DNA from: Streptosporangium minutum
Lineage (GTDB): Bacteria > Actinomycetota > Actinomycetes > Streptosporangiales > Streptosporangiaceae
Direction: 5' to 3'
Assembly: GCF_002149035.1 (NCBI RefSeq)
Contig: NZ_NGFP01000089.1
Location: 1-32,262, forward strand
DNA: 32,262 nt
Made by a program: the position numbers and the translations under genes. Shown here one piece after another: positions 25,478 to 32,262 of the stretch (the stretch's first letter is position 1; every line of letters starts with the position of its first letter). The notes under the pieces were generated by a model, which had not been told where the DNA came from, ran no database searches, and was given only the letters and a program-made list of their open reading frames with translations.

Positions 25478-26209
25478 ATGAAACGAATCGCCGTCGGCCT
25501 ACTGTCCGCAGCTGTAGGCGGCTCGCTCCTCCTGTCCGCCGGCACGGCTTCCGCCGAGCGCACCGCTCTCAGCGTGCACATCGACAGCGTGAACCCGAAC
25601 CCGGTCGTCGTCCAGGAGGGCGAGGACACGAGGGTCACGATCGAGGTCCGCACCACCGAGGCGACCCGCGTCGAACTCCGCCTCAAGCCGGTCTCCGACA
25701 GGTTCCGGACGCTGGACGTGCGCGAGCCCAGGATCATCCACGAGGGCGACCTGTGGCGCTTCAGCACGAGCTTCGACGAGAACGACTTCGAGGGCCGCTG
25801 GCTGGCGATCGCCGAGGCCTACGACAAGGACGGCAAGAAGGTGACCGACCAGGTCAACTTCTCCGTCAAGCACGAGGAGCAGGAGAAGGCCGACACCCGT
25901 CTGACCGGGTTCTACGCGAACCCGGAGACGGTCCGCAAGGGCCGCTGGGTCTACTTCACCGGCCGCCTCCAGGTCAGCAGGGGTCACGAGTGGCGGGGTC
26001 TGAGGAACGAGGAGGTCGAGATCTACTTCCGTCCCCGCGGCTCCAGCGCCTGGAAGTGGGTGACCTCCGCCGACACCGGGTGGAAGGGTTCGTTCCGGGC
26101 CAAGGCCCGCGCCTCCAAGAGCGGTGAGTACCGCGCGGTCTTCGACGGCGACGACAGGCTCGAAGACAGCACCAGCCGGTCCGACCGGATCCGGGTCTGG
26201 CGCCGGTAG
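25478..26209 (+). CDS. Secreted two-domain beta-sandwich protein
   Basis: 243 residues. Signal peptide MKRIAVGLLSAAVGGSLLLSAGTASA, then a first Ig-like domain (about 27-120) and a second (about 125-243). The second, with TGFYANPETVRKGRWVYFTG, VEIYFRPRGSSAWKWV and GEYRAVFDGDDRLEDSTS, is of a kind frequent in secreted Streptomyces-group proteins of unknown function, where it is often repeated. No catalytic motif is seen, so it may be a structural or binding protein of the wall surface. The start is ATG 25478 preceded by GGGGAGAAGG; a TTG just before it is less likely. A hairpin follows the stop. Confidence 0.75.
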   Translation: MKRIAVGLLSAAVGGSLLLSAGTASAERTALSVHIDSVNPNPVVVQEGEDTRVTIEVRTTEATRVELRLKPVSDRFRTLDVREPRIIHEGDLWRFSTSFDENDFEGRWLAIAEAYDKDGKKVTDQVNFSVKHEEQEKADTRLTGFYANPETVRKGRWVYFTGRLQVSRGHEWRGLRNEEVEIYFRPRGSSAWKWVTSADTGWKGSFRAKARASKSGEYRAVFDGDDRLEDSTSRSDRIRVWRR

Positions 26210-26254
26210 TCCCCCACGGACGACGCCTGCCCCGGCGGGCACATCTCGATGACG

Positions 26255-26282
26255 CGGAAGCCCAGGGCGACCTGGGCTTCCG
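26255..26282 (+). terminator. Hairpin terminator after the secreted protein gene
   Basis: CGGAAGCCCAGG (26255-26266) pairs with CCTGGGCTTCCG (26271-26282), 12-bp perfect stem with a GCGA tetraloop, 45 bases past the stop. Confidence 0.75.
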
Positions 26283-26373
26283 TCGTTCCTCCGCAAAAAA
26301 CTCCGCCTACGCCGACAGATAGGGCGTTACTCTCGATAGAAGGATCTTCGCGATTGTTCAGGCGGGGAGGAAC

Positions 26374-27180
26374 ATGGCGGAAGAAGAGTGGGTACGGCGG
26401 GGGATCGACGTCAACACTCCGAGCGTCGCCAGGCTGTACGACTACTATCTCGGCGGGAAGGACAACTTCGCCGCCGACCGCGCCGCGGCCGAGGAGATCC
26501 TCTCCGTCGCCCCCGAGCTGCGCATGGCCGCCCGGGAGAACCGCGCCTTCCTCGGCCGGGCCGTCAGATTCATGGCGGAGACGGGGATCGAGCAGTTCCT
26601 GGACATCGGCACCGGGCTGCCCACCCGGGGCAACGTCCACGAGGTGGCTCACCGGATCGCACCGGACGCGCGCGTCGCCTACGTCGACAACGACCCGATC
26701 GTCCTCGTGCACGCCAGAGCGCTCCTCCGCGGAAGCAGGGACGAGGTCATGGTCGCCTCGGGCGACCTGCGGCAGCCGGAGGAGATCCTCAAATCCCCCG
26801 AGATACATGACCATCTCGACTTCTCCAAGCCCATCGCCGTGCTGCTCGTGGCGGTCATGCACTTCATCACCGAGTCCGACGACCCCCGGCGCATCATCGC
26901 CACGCTGCGGGACGCCGTACCGTCCGGCAGCTACCTGGTCCTCTCCCACGGCACCCGCGACTCCCGGGCCGAGGCCGTGGACAGGGGCACCAAGGTCTAC
27001 GAGCGGGCCGACTCGCCGCTCGTCCTCCGTTCGCGGCAGGAGATCCTCGACCTGTTCGACGGGTTCGAGCTGGTGGATCCGGGGCTCGTCTGGGTGCCCG
27101 GGTGGCGGCCGGAGGGATACCCGCGCTACGACGACCCCTCGCGGGCGCTCATCATGGGCGGTGTGGGCAGGAAGGCCTGA
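26374..27180 (+). CDS. DUF574 SAM-dependent methyltransferase-like protein
   Basis: 268 residues, the normal size of the DUF574 (S-adenosyl methyltransferase) family, an actinobacterial family often present in many copies. The hallmark LYDYYLGGKDNF stands at 21-32, the SAM-binding DIGTG at 77-81, a second glycine/acid site in VAYVDNDPIVLVHA, and the core continues to LVDPGLVWVPGW. The substrate is unknown. GGGGAGG precedes the ATG by four bases. The terminator upstream separates it from the secreted-protein gene. Confidence 0.9.
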   Translation: MAEEEWVRRGIDVNTPSVARLYDYYLGGKDNFAADRAAAEEILSVAPELRMAARENRAFLGRAVRFMAETGIEQFLDIGTGLPTRGNVHEVAHRIAPDARVAYVDNDPIVLVHARALLRGSRDEVMVASGDLRQPEEILKSPEIHDHLDFSKPIAVLLVAVMHFITESDDPRRIIATLRDAVPSGSYLVLSHGTRDSRAEAVDRGTKVYERADSPLVLRSRQEILDLFDGFELVDPGLVWVPGWRPEGYPRYDDPSRALIMGGVGRKA

Positions 27181-27351
27181 TGTCCGTCCGCCTCGGACCG
27201 GCGCCGGCGTGGTACGGCCGGCGCGGAGGCGCTCGTGACCCGCGCGGGCGGCGGAGGCCAGGGCATCGCCGGCCTGCGAGGCGGGTCGATGCTTGATCCC
27301 CCGGCCCCTGGGCAGGTGAGCGGCCACACGGACCTGAGGGGGACTGAGACG

Positions 27352-28503
27352 ATGATGACGGGCGATTTCTACGACTACTTCGAGCTCCTGGAGAAGGACG
27401 AGAAGGAGATCGTGCTGCGGGTGCGGGAGTTCATGGCCCGGGAGGTCGCGCCCATCGCGGACGAGGAGTGGACCAACGCCCGCTTCCCCCACCACCTCAT
27501 CCCCGAGTTCGCGAAACTGGACATCGCCGGCCTGCCGTACCGGGGGGCGCGAAGCCTGCTGACCGGGTTCCTGGTGCTGGAGATGAACCGGGTGGATCCC
27601 TCGATGGGGACGTTCTTCGGCGTGCACAACGGGCTGGCGATGGGGAGCATCGACCGGCTGGGCTCCGACGAGCAGCGGGAGCGGTGGCTGCCGCCGATGG
27701 CCGCGATGGAGAAGATCGGGGCGTTCGCCCTGACCGAGCCCGAAGGCGGGTCCGACGTCGCGGCGGGGCTGCGCACGACGGCCCGGCGCGAGGGCGACGT
27801 GTGGGTGCTCAACGGGGCCAAGAGGTGGATCGGCAACGCCACCTTCGCCGACCTGGTCGTGGTGTGGGCCAAGGACGAGGCGGACGGCCAGGTCAAGGGG
27901 TTCGTGGTGGAGAAGGGCACCCCCGGGTTCTCCGCCACGAAGATCGAGAACAAGATCGCGCTGCGGACGGTCCAGAACGCCGACATCACGCTGACGAACT
28001 GCCTGGTGCGGGAGGAGAACCGGCTGCAGAACGCCGGCGGCTTCCGCGACACCGCGGCGATCCTGCGGCAGACGCGGGGCGGGGTGGCCTGGCAGGCGGT
28101 GGGCTGCATGATGGGCGCCTACGAGCTGGCGCTGGAGTACTCCAAGGACCGTGAGCAGTTCGGACGGCCGATCGCGGGCTTCCAGCTCGTGCAGGACCTG
28201 CTGGTGCGGATGCTGGGGAACGTGACCTGCTCCCTGGGCATGGTGGTGCGGCTGGCCCAGCTCCAGGACGCGGGCGTCTACAAGGACGAGCACTCGGCCA
28301 TGGCCAAGGCCTTCTGCACCGTGCGGATGCGCGAGGCGGTGGGCTGGGGCCGGGAGATCATGGGCGGCAACGGGATCGTGCTCGACTACGGCATGGGCCG
28401 GTTCGTGGCCGACTCCGAGGCCATCTACTCCTACGAGGGCACCCGCGAGATCAACAGCCTGATCGTGGGCCGCGCGATCACCGGCGTGGGCGCCTTCGTC
28501 TGA
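27352..28503 (+). CDS. Acyl-CoA dehydrogenase, glutaryl-CoA dehydrogenase-like
   Basis: 383 residues from ATG 27352 (MMTGDFYDYF). It has FAD-binding and substrate motifs of the acyl-CoA dehydrogenase family: FALTEPEGGSDVA, WVLNGAKRWIGNA, and the C-terminal EAIYSYEGTREINSLIVGRA with Glu362 as the catalytic base in YEGT. The RGGVAWQAVG and YSKDREQFGRPIAGFQLVQ segments resemble glutaryl-CoA dehydrogenase of lysine and tryptophan breakdown, which oxidises and decarboxylates glutaryl-CoA. Other acyl-CoA dehydrogenases share most of these, so the substrate is tentative. A GTG 39 codons upstream is rejected since the extension is Gly-rich. Confidence 0.85.
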   Translation: MMTGDFYDYFELLEKDEKEIVLRVREFMAREVAPIADEEWTNARFPHHLIPEFAKLDIAGLPYRGARSLLTGFLVLEMNRVDPSMGTFFGVHNGLAMGSIDRLGSDEQRERWLPPMAAMEKIGAFALTEPEGGSDVAAGLRTTARREGDVWVLNGAKRWIGNATFADLVVVWAKDEADGQVKGFVVEKGTPGFSATKIENKIALRTVQNADITLTNCLVREENRLQNAGGFRDTAAILRQTRGGVAWQAVGCMMGAYELALEYSKDREQFGRPIAGFQLVQDLLVRMLGNVTCSLGMVVRLAQLQDAGVYKDEHSAMAKAFCTVRMREAVGWGREIMGGNGIVLDYGMGRFVADSEAIYSYEGTREINSLIVGRAITGVGAFV

Positions 28504-28633
28504 CGCCGCCTTCCCTCCCGAAGAGCCTCCCTCTCCCGGAGAGCGGCCCGCCCGTTCCCCGAAGACCGCCGCCTCCCGGGAGCCGTGACAGCCGGGCGGA
28601 CGTGATCCGCGCCTACCGGATCTCTGCTCCCCC

Positions 28634-28669
28634 GGAGCCGGCCGGGCGGCGGCGGGCGACCGGCCGGGC
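28634..28669. terminator. Hairpin between convergent acyl-CoA dehydrogenase and polyprenyl synthase genes
   Basis: GGAGCCGGCCGG (28634-28645) pairs with CCGGCCGGGCTCC (28657-28669) with a one-base bulge and an 11-base loop. Located 11 bases from the polyprenyl synthase stop; can serve both strands. Confidence 0.5.
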
Positions 28670-28679
28670 TCCACGCCGT

Positions 28680-29720
28680 TCAGTGGTCGCGGTGGGTGAC
28701 GAGGCGGGCGAGCGCGCCCAGCTCGGCGACCGATCCCGGGACCGTCCCGGCCGCCTGCAGGTGGCCCAGCGCCCGCGTCAGCAGCTCGTCGGCCTGCGCC
28801 TGACTCCAGGCGCGCCCGCCCACGGCGTCGACGAGCCCGGCGGCGTGGACCAGATCGGCGTCGGACAGGGGGTGTTCGCCCTGGTACAGCCCGGCCAGCT
28901 CCCGCCCGGCCGCGGTCGCGGAGGTGAGCGCGGCCACGACCGGAAGGGACTTCTTACGGCTGCGCAGGTCCGAGTGGACCGGCTTGCCGGTCACCTCCGG
29001 GTCTCCCCAGATGCCCAGGAGATCGTCGACGAACTGGAACGCCAGTCCCAGGTCCCTGCCGAAGGCGTGCAGATGCTCGACCTGGGCCGGGCTGCCGCCG
29101 CCGAACAGCGCGCCGAGCGCGCAGGCGCACCCCAGCAGGGCGCCCGTCTTGCCCGCCGCCATGCTCAGGCACTCGGCGAGCTCGACGTCCTGGCGCCGCT
29201 CGAAGGCGACGTCCGTGTGCTGGCCCTCCAGCAGTTCCTGGATCGCGGCGCTGAAGATCCGCGTCGCCCGCGGGGTGGCCGGGTGCCCGCCCGCGGCGAG
29301 CACGTCGAAGGCCAGCGTCAGCAGGGCGTCGCCGGCCAGGATCGCCGGGCTGACGCCGAAGACGGTCCAGGCCGTGGGACGGTGGCGCCGGGTCCTGTCA
29401 CCGTCCATCACGTCGTCGTGCAGGAGGGAGAAGTTGTGCGCCAGCTCGACGGCGACCGCCGCGGGCACCGCCGCGGCGGCGCCTCCTCCCACGGCCTCGG
29501 CCGCCAGCAGGACCAGGGCGGGACGGATCGCCTTGCCGCCGTCCGCCCCGGCGGGCCGGCCGTGCTCGTCCCACCAGCCGAAGTGGTAGCCGGCGATGCG
29601 CCGCATCGATGGGGGCAGCGTGTCGGCCGCCGGACGCAGTGCGGACTCGACCAGGTCGCGGCTCCAGGCCAGTACCTCCCGCACCGATCGTCCCTCGGCC
29701 GTCACCTCAACCGCGGTCAT
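28680..29720 (-). CDS. Polyprenyl diphosphate synthase, probable encapsulin cargo
   Basis: 346 residues. A class I isoprenyl diphosphate synthase: GGKAIRP (61-67, IPP binding), first aspartate-rich motif DDVMD (102-106), QHTD (167-170), second motif DDLLGIWGD (232-240) followed by Lys/Arg for diphosphate. It condenses IPP with an allylic diphosphate, giving a chain such as geranyl, farnesyl or geranylgeranyl diphosphate; chain length cannot be told. GAGGAG lies 9 bases before the ATG at 29720. It follows an EshA-type encapsulin shell gene on the same strand, 357 bases downstream. Polyprenyl synthases are a known cargo class of family 2B encapsulins, so packaging is likely. An open upstream extension to a GTG at 29879 would add a 53-residue Gly/Pro/Arg-rich, disordered-looking tail of the type used as cargo-loading tail; without a ribosome binding site it is less likely. 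Confidence 0.85.
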   Translation of the reverse strand: MTAVEVTAEGRSVREVLAWSRDLVESALRPAADTLPPSMRRIAGYHFGWWDEHGRPAGADGGKAIRPALVLLAAEAVGGGAAAAVPAAVAVELAHNFSLLHDDVMDGDRTRRHRPTAWTVFGVSPAILAGDALLTLAFDVLAAGGHPATPRATRIFSAAIQELLEGQHTDVAFERRQDVELAECLSMAAGKTGALLGCACALGALFGGGSPAQVEHLHAFGRDLGLAFQFVDDLLGIWGDPEVTGKPVHSDLRSRKKSLPVVAALTSATAAGRELAGLYQGEHPLSDADLVHAAGLVDAVGGRAWSQAQADELLTRALGHLQAAGTVPGSVAELGALARLVTHRDH

Positions 29721-29831
29721 TTCCCGTCTCCTCGCTCTGTGGCCGGGCCCGGAGTCTCCGATGACGCCGGGCGCGCTGGGTGCCGGACCGCCGTCCCGGC
29801 CCCCAGTGCAAGATCGTGTGCGGCGGCCGTA

Positions 29832-29843
29832 CCCGGATCCGGG
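29832..29843. promoter_or_regulatory. Palindrome CCCGGATCCGGG, copy 1
   Basis: A perfect 12-base palindrome in the shell/cargo gap, 112 bases before the polyprenyl synthase start. Same 14 bases (with GC after) are found again at 29943. May be paired operator sites. Confidence 0.35.
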
Positions 29844-29942
29844 CGTGCCCTGACGGTCTCTGGTCCCGTCACGACACACCCCGATCCCAGCCGGTTCCGA
29901 CGGCGGGACCCGTACTCATCGGCCGGGAACCCGGCGGCGGGC

Positions 29943-29954
29943 CCCGGATCCGGG
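29943..29954. promoter_or_regulatory. Palindrome CCCGGATCCGGG, copy 2
   Basis: Second copy of the palindrome, 111 bases from the first, also followed by CG. The gap 29721-30077 holds no other recognisable gene. Confidence 0.35.
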
Positions 29955-30077
29955 CGTTCTCCTCCCGCGCGGCCGTTCCTCGACGTGCGCGCGTGTGCCT
30001 TCCGCCCGGCGATTCAGCCGTGCCGGGTACGGCATGCGGGAGCCGGTGAGTTCACAGGGCCGCATATGCCCGCGCCC

Positions 30078-31463
30078 TCAGTGGCCGAGTTCGACGTCTT
30101 CGAGGATGCCGAGCGCGTCGGGGACCAGCACGGCGGCGGAGTAGTAGGCGCTGACCAGATAGGAGATGATCGCCTTCTCGCTGATGCCCATGAAGCGGAC
30201 CGACAGGCTGGGTTGGTATTCGTCCGGGATGCCCGTCTGGTGCAGGCCGACGACTCCCTGGTTGTCCTCTCCGGTCCGCATGGCGAGGATCGACGTGGTG
30301 CGGGTGTCGGTGATGGGGATCTTGTTGCAGGAGAAGATCGGGACGCCGCGCCAGGCGGGGACCGTGTTCCCGCCGACGTCGACGCCGAGAGGGTAGAGCC
30401 CGCGGCGGTTGCACTCCCGGCCGAAGGCGGCGATGGCGTGCGGGTGGGCGAGGATGAACTGCGTGTTCCGCCGGCGGCTGAGCAGCTCGTCGAGGTCGTC
30501 GGGGGTGGGCGGTCCGGTCCGGGTGTGGATCCGCTGCTTGAGGTCGGCGTTGTGCAACAGCCCGAACTCGCGGTTGTTGACCAGCTCGTGCTCCTGCCGC
30601 TCGCGCAGCGCCTCGATCGTCAGCCGGAGCTGCTGCTCGATCTGGTCCATCGGGTCGTTGTAGAGATCGGCCACCCGGCTGTGCACGCGCAGCACGGTCT
30701 GCGCGACGCTCAGTTCGTACTCGCGGGGAGCGAGCTCGTAGTCGACGAACGTCCCCGGGAGGTCTGGCTCGCCCGCGTGCCCGGCCGCCGTCTCGATGGC
30801 CGCCTCGCCGTACTTGTTCTGCGGGCCCTTCGGACCGGCCTGCACCTGGCGCAGGTGGGCCTGGAGCGACTCGGACTGGTCGGTCAGCTCCTGGAACGCC
30901 TGCCGGGGGAGGATCATCGCCGTCCCCGCGGTGACCGCCTTGACCGTGAACTCCCAGTCGCCCTGCGGCCCCGCCAGCGTCTCGTCGCCGAAGTGGTCGC
31001 CACCGGCCAGCACTCCCAGGACGACCTGGTCGCCGTAGGGCCCGTTGCCGACCTTGTTGAGCTTGCCGTGCGCGATGAGCACGACCTCGTCGGCCGGCCG
31101 GCCCGCCTGCACCAGCACGTCCCCGGGCGAGAACTCCCGCTGCGCGAACCGCTCGCCGAGCGCCTCCAGAACCTCGGAGTCGTCGAAGTGGCGCAGCGTC
31201 GGCAGCTCGCACAGCTCGGCCGGGACCACCTTCACCTGCGATCCCACGGTGGTGAAGCTCACCCGCCCGTCGCCGATGGTGTAGCTCAGCCGCCGGTTCA
31301 CCCGGTAGGTGCCACCCGACACCTGCACCCACGGCAGCATCCGCAGCAGCCACCGCGAGGAGATCTCCTGCATCTGCGGCACTGTCTTGGTCGTCGTCGC
31401 GAGATTGCGCGCCGCGGCCGTACCGAGACTCAACTGCGTCCTGCCGGCGTCGAACTCCGTCAC
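30078..31463 (-). CDS. eshA: Family 2B encapsulin shell protein with cNMP-binding-like domain (EshA-like)
   Basis: 461 residues. Residues 1-80 form an N-terminal arm region ([20 protein letters not shown]). About 92-205 is a cyclic-nucleotide-binding-like domain ([36 protein letters not shown]). The rest (about 240-461) matches the HK97-fold shell of SrpI/EshA proteins, with [35 protein letters not shown] and the C-terminal [17 protein letters not shown]. Such proteins assemble into hollow icosahedral compartments. S. griseus EshA is linked to ppGpp and antibiotic production. The downstream polyprenyl synthase is a likely cargo. In the phosphate-binding cassette the usual Arg-Ser pair aligns with Trp170-Glu171, so cAMP binding is doubtful. 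Start is GTG 31463 with AGGTGG before it. The 5' gap is AT-rich. Confidence 0.92.
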   Translation of the reverse strand: MTEFDAGRTQLSLGTAAARNLATTTKTVPQMQEISSRWLLRMLPWVQVSGGTYRVNRRLSYTIGDGRVSFTTVGSQVKVVPAELCELPTLRHFDDSEVLEALGERFAQREFSPGDVLVQAGRPADEVVLIAHGKLNKVGNGPYGDQVVLGVLAGGDHFGDETLAGPQGDWEFTVKAVTAGTAMILPRQAFQELTDQSESLQAHLRQVQAGPKGPQNKYGEAAIETAAGHAGEPDLPGTFVDYELAPREYELSVAQTVLRVHSRVADLYNDPMDQIEQQLRLTIEALRERQEHELVNNREFGLLHNADLKQRIHTRTGPPTPDDLDELLSRRRNTQFILAHPHAIAAFGRECNRRGLYPLGVDVGGNTVPAWRGVPIFSCNKIPITDTRTTSILAMRTGEDNQGVVGLHQTGIPDEYQPSLSVRFMGISEKAIISYLVSAYYSAAVLVPDALGILEDVELGH

Positions 31464-31499
31464 AACACACCACCTGTTCGCACTCGTGTCGAAAGGGAG

Positions 31500-31730
31500 A
31501 AACTGAGGGTTTGAATCAGGAAATGGGAAGTCATCGGCTTGACCATCGTCAGATCGCCGTACTTTCCCAATTCCGGCATGAAAATCCGGATGCAGACTGC
31601 CATCGCGAACAGGACCAATTTTGGAGTTCCATTAAATAGCCTGTCAAGCATTAAATATAATCAGGTCAAAAGTCGGTATCACCATTATTGCGAAATGTCA
31701 GATTAGAATTAAATGTCATTTTTGTCGGTG
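31500..31730. promoter_or_regulatory. AT-rich region upstream of encapsulin gene
   Basis: Clearly more AT-rich than any other stretch of the window. It contains TTGACA (minus, 31647-31642), TTGACC (minus, 31669-31664), TATATT (minus, 31659-31654) and two direct copies of AAATGTCA (31693-31700, 31711-31718) 18 bases apart. It is the promoter region of the shell gene and a possible Lsr2-type silencer target. No single -35/-10 pair with standard spacing was secure. Confidence 0.5.
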
Positions 31731-32262
31731 ATCGCAGGTCTCGACCGGTCTGCCGCCTCTCTTGGCGATCTGTCCCCTCCACGGATCCACAGAGCCGATC
31801 GGCCCCTGAGGGAGCGCCGCCGGGCGGGTCCGCCGCCAGGCCGGGGCGAGCAGGGCGGTCAGCAGGTCGTCTAGGCTGACCACCCCGGTCAGGGCGCCGT
31901 CCGCGGCGCGCACGAGCGCGAGCCGGCTGCGGGCCGCGCGCAGCCGGGCGGCGCTCAGCCGGGCGTCCGCGTCCGCGATCGAGCTCGTCTCCGCGAGCTC
32001 CGGCATCCGGTGGAGGAGATCACCCGCGCGGGCCCGCAGGCCACGCCTGCGGGCCGGGTAGGCGTCACGGACGTGGACGGACGCCGGCCGGGCGGTCACC
32101 GTCCCACACGATCAGGCGGGTGCGGCCTGCCCGGGCGGAGGCGTCGATCACCTCTTGGGGCTCCGCCCCGGCGGGCACCCCGACGACGACCTCCCTCGGG
32201 GGACCAGCCGGGCGATCAGGGCGCTGGGGCGCTGGGGGCGCTGGGGGCGTTCGGCACCTAGG
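31716..32262 (-). pseudogene. CBS-pair domain of a hemolysin/CorC-type membrane protein, frameshifted and cut by the right edge
   Basis: Read from the edge, the minus strand gives REVVVGVPAG, QEVIDASARAGRTRLIVW and DGDRPAGV, the first half of a CBS pair. It then leaves frame at about 32075-32085, where the correct sense resumes as VHVRDAYPAR and ends with LALVRAADGALTGVVSLDD and LLTALLAP. The junction carries CGTCCGTC; removing four bases (one CGTC) restores GVHVRDA in one frame. Such CBS pairs regulate DUF21/CNNM-type ion transporters. Either the gene is broken or the sequence has an error there. The N-terminal membrane part is outside the window. Another frame break may exist near the GGCGCTGGGG repeats at 32221-32250. 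Confidence 0.7.

Noticed and set aside
26023-28674. An 883-codon open frame on the minus strand over the secreted protein, DUF574 and acyl-CoA dehydrogenase genes
   Set aside because: Its His/Arg/Pro/Gly-rich composition and overlap with three recognisable genes mark it as a GC-rich shadow.
28680-31463. A 2-methylisoborneol cluster
   Set aside because: The shell gene suggests it, but no 2-MIB cyclase or GPP C-methyltransferase gene is in the window; the downstream enzyme is a prenyl diphosphate synthase.
28602-31514. A 970-codon open frame on the plus strand opposite the encapsulin locus
   Set aside because: Covers two well-recognised minus-strand genes and has no family resemblance.

Overview
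The window is GC-rich actinomycete chromosome. The gene set (DUF574 methyltransferase, DUF5709 acidic protein, polyphosphate glucokinase, an EshA-type shell protein, a CBM2-GH6 cellulase with a CelR/CebR box, many GTG and TTG starts) suggests a mycelial, soil-type lineage close to Streptosporangium or Nonomuraea. That assignment is inference. No rRNA, tRNA, IS element, phage or CRISPR array was seen. The region reads as ordinary chromosome with several accessory-looking pockets.

Left part (1-11,060). A secreted or membrane protein gene is cut by the left edge. Next is an amidohydrolase that resembles aminofutalosine deaminase but has lost metal ligands. An FHA-domain protein then converges on a Ser/Thr kinase whose extracellular half is a lytic-transglycosylase domain; their stop codons touch. 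A MarR regulator is divergent from an ABC exporter, with a 14-bp palindrome placed for repression. Nudix hydrolase, gamma-glutamyltransferase-like, DUF5709, HAD hydrolase and Uma2-family genes follow.

Middle (11,061-22,350), all on the minus strand. HrpA helicase and a multi-domain GH6 cellobiohydrolase are separated by a strong 16-bp-stem hairpin. A class F-like sortase overlaps the gene of a Gly-rich wall/membrane protein. Polyphosphate glucokinase comes next, then a DUF916-like membrane-anchored protein paired with a small secreted WxL-like protein. This looks like a cell-surface district: cellulose degradation, surface display and glucose phosphorylation.

Right part (22,223-32,262). A LacI-family regulator has two operator-like palindromes at its promoter, and a 28-29-bp tandem repeat overlaps its stop codon. 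Then come an ABC-F protein with a long leader hairpin, a secreted beta-sandwich protein, a DUF574 methyltransferase and an acyl-CoA dehydrogenase of glutaryl-CoA type. The most notable locus is at the end: a family 2B encapsulin shell protein (EshA-like HK97 fold with a cyclic-nucleotide-binding-like domain), followed on the same strand by a polyprenyl diphosphate synthase, a likely cargo enzyme. The shell gene is preceded by an AT-rich segment. A frameshifted CBS-pair gene runs off the right edge.
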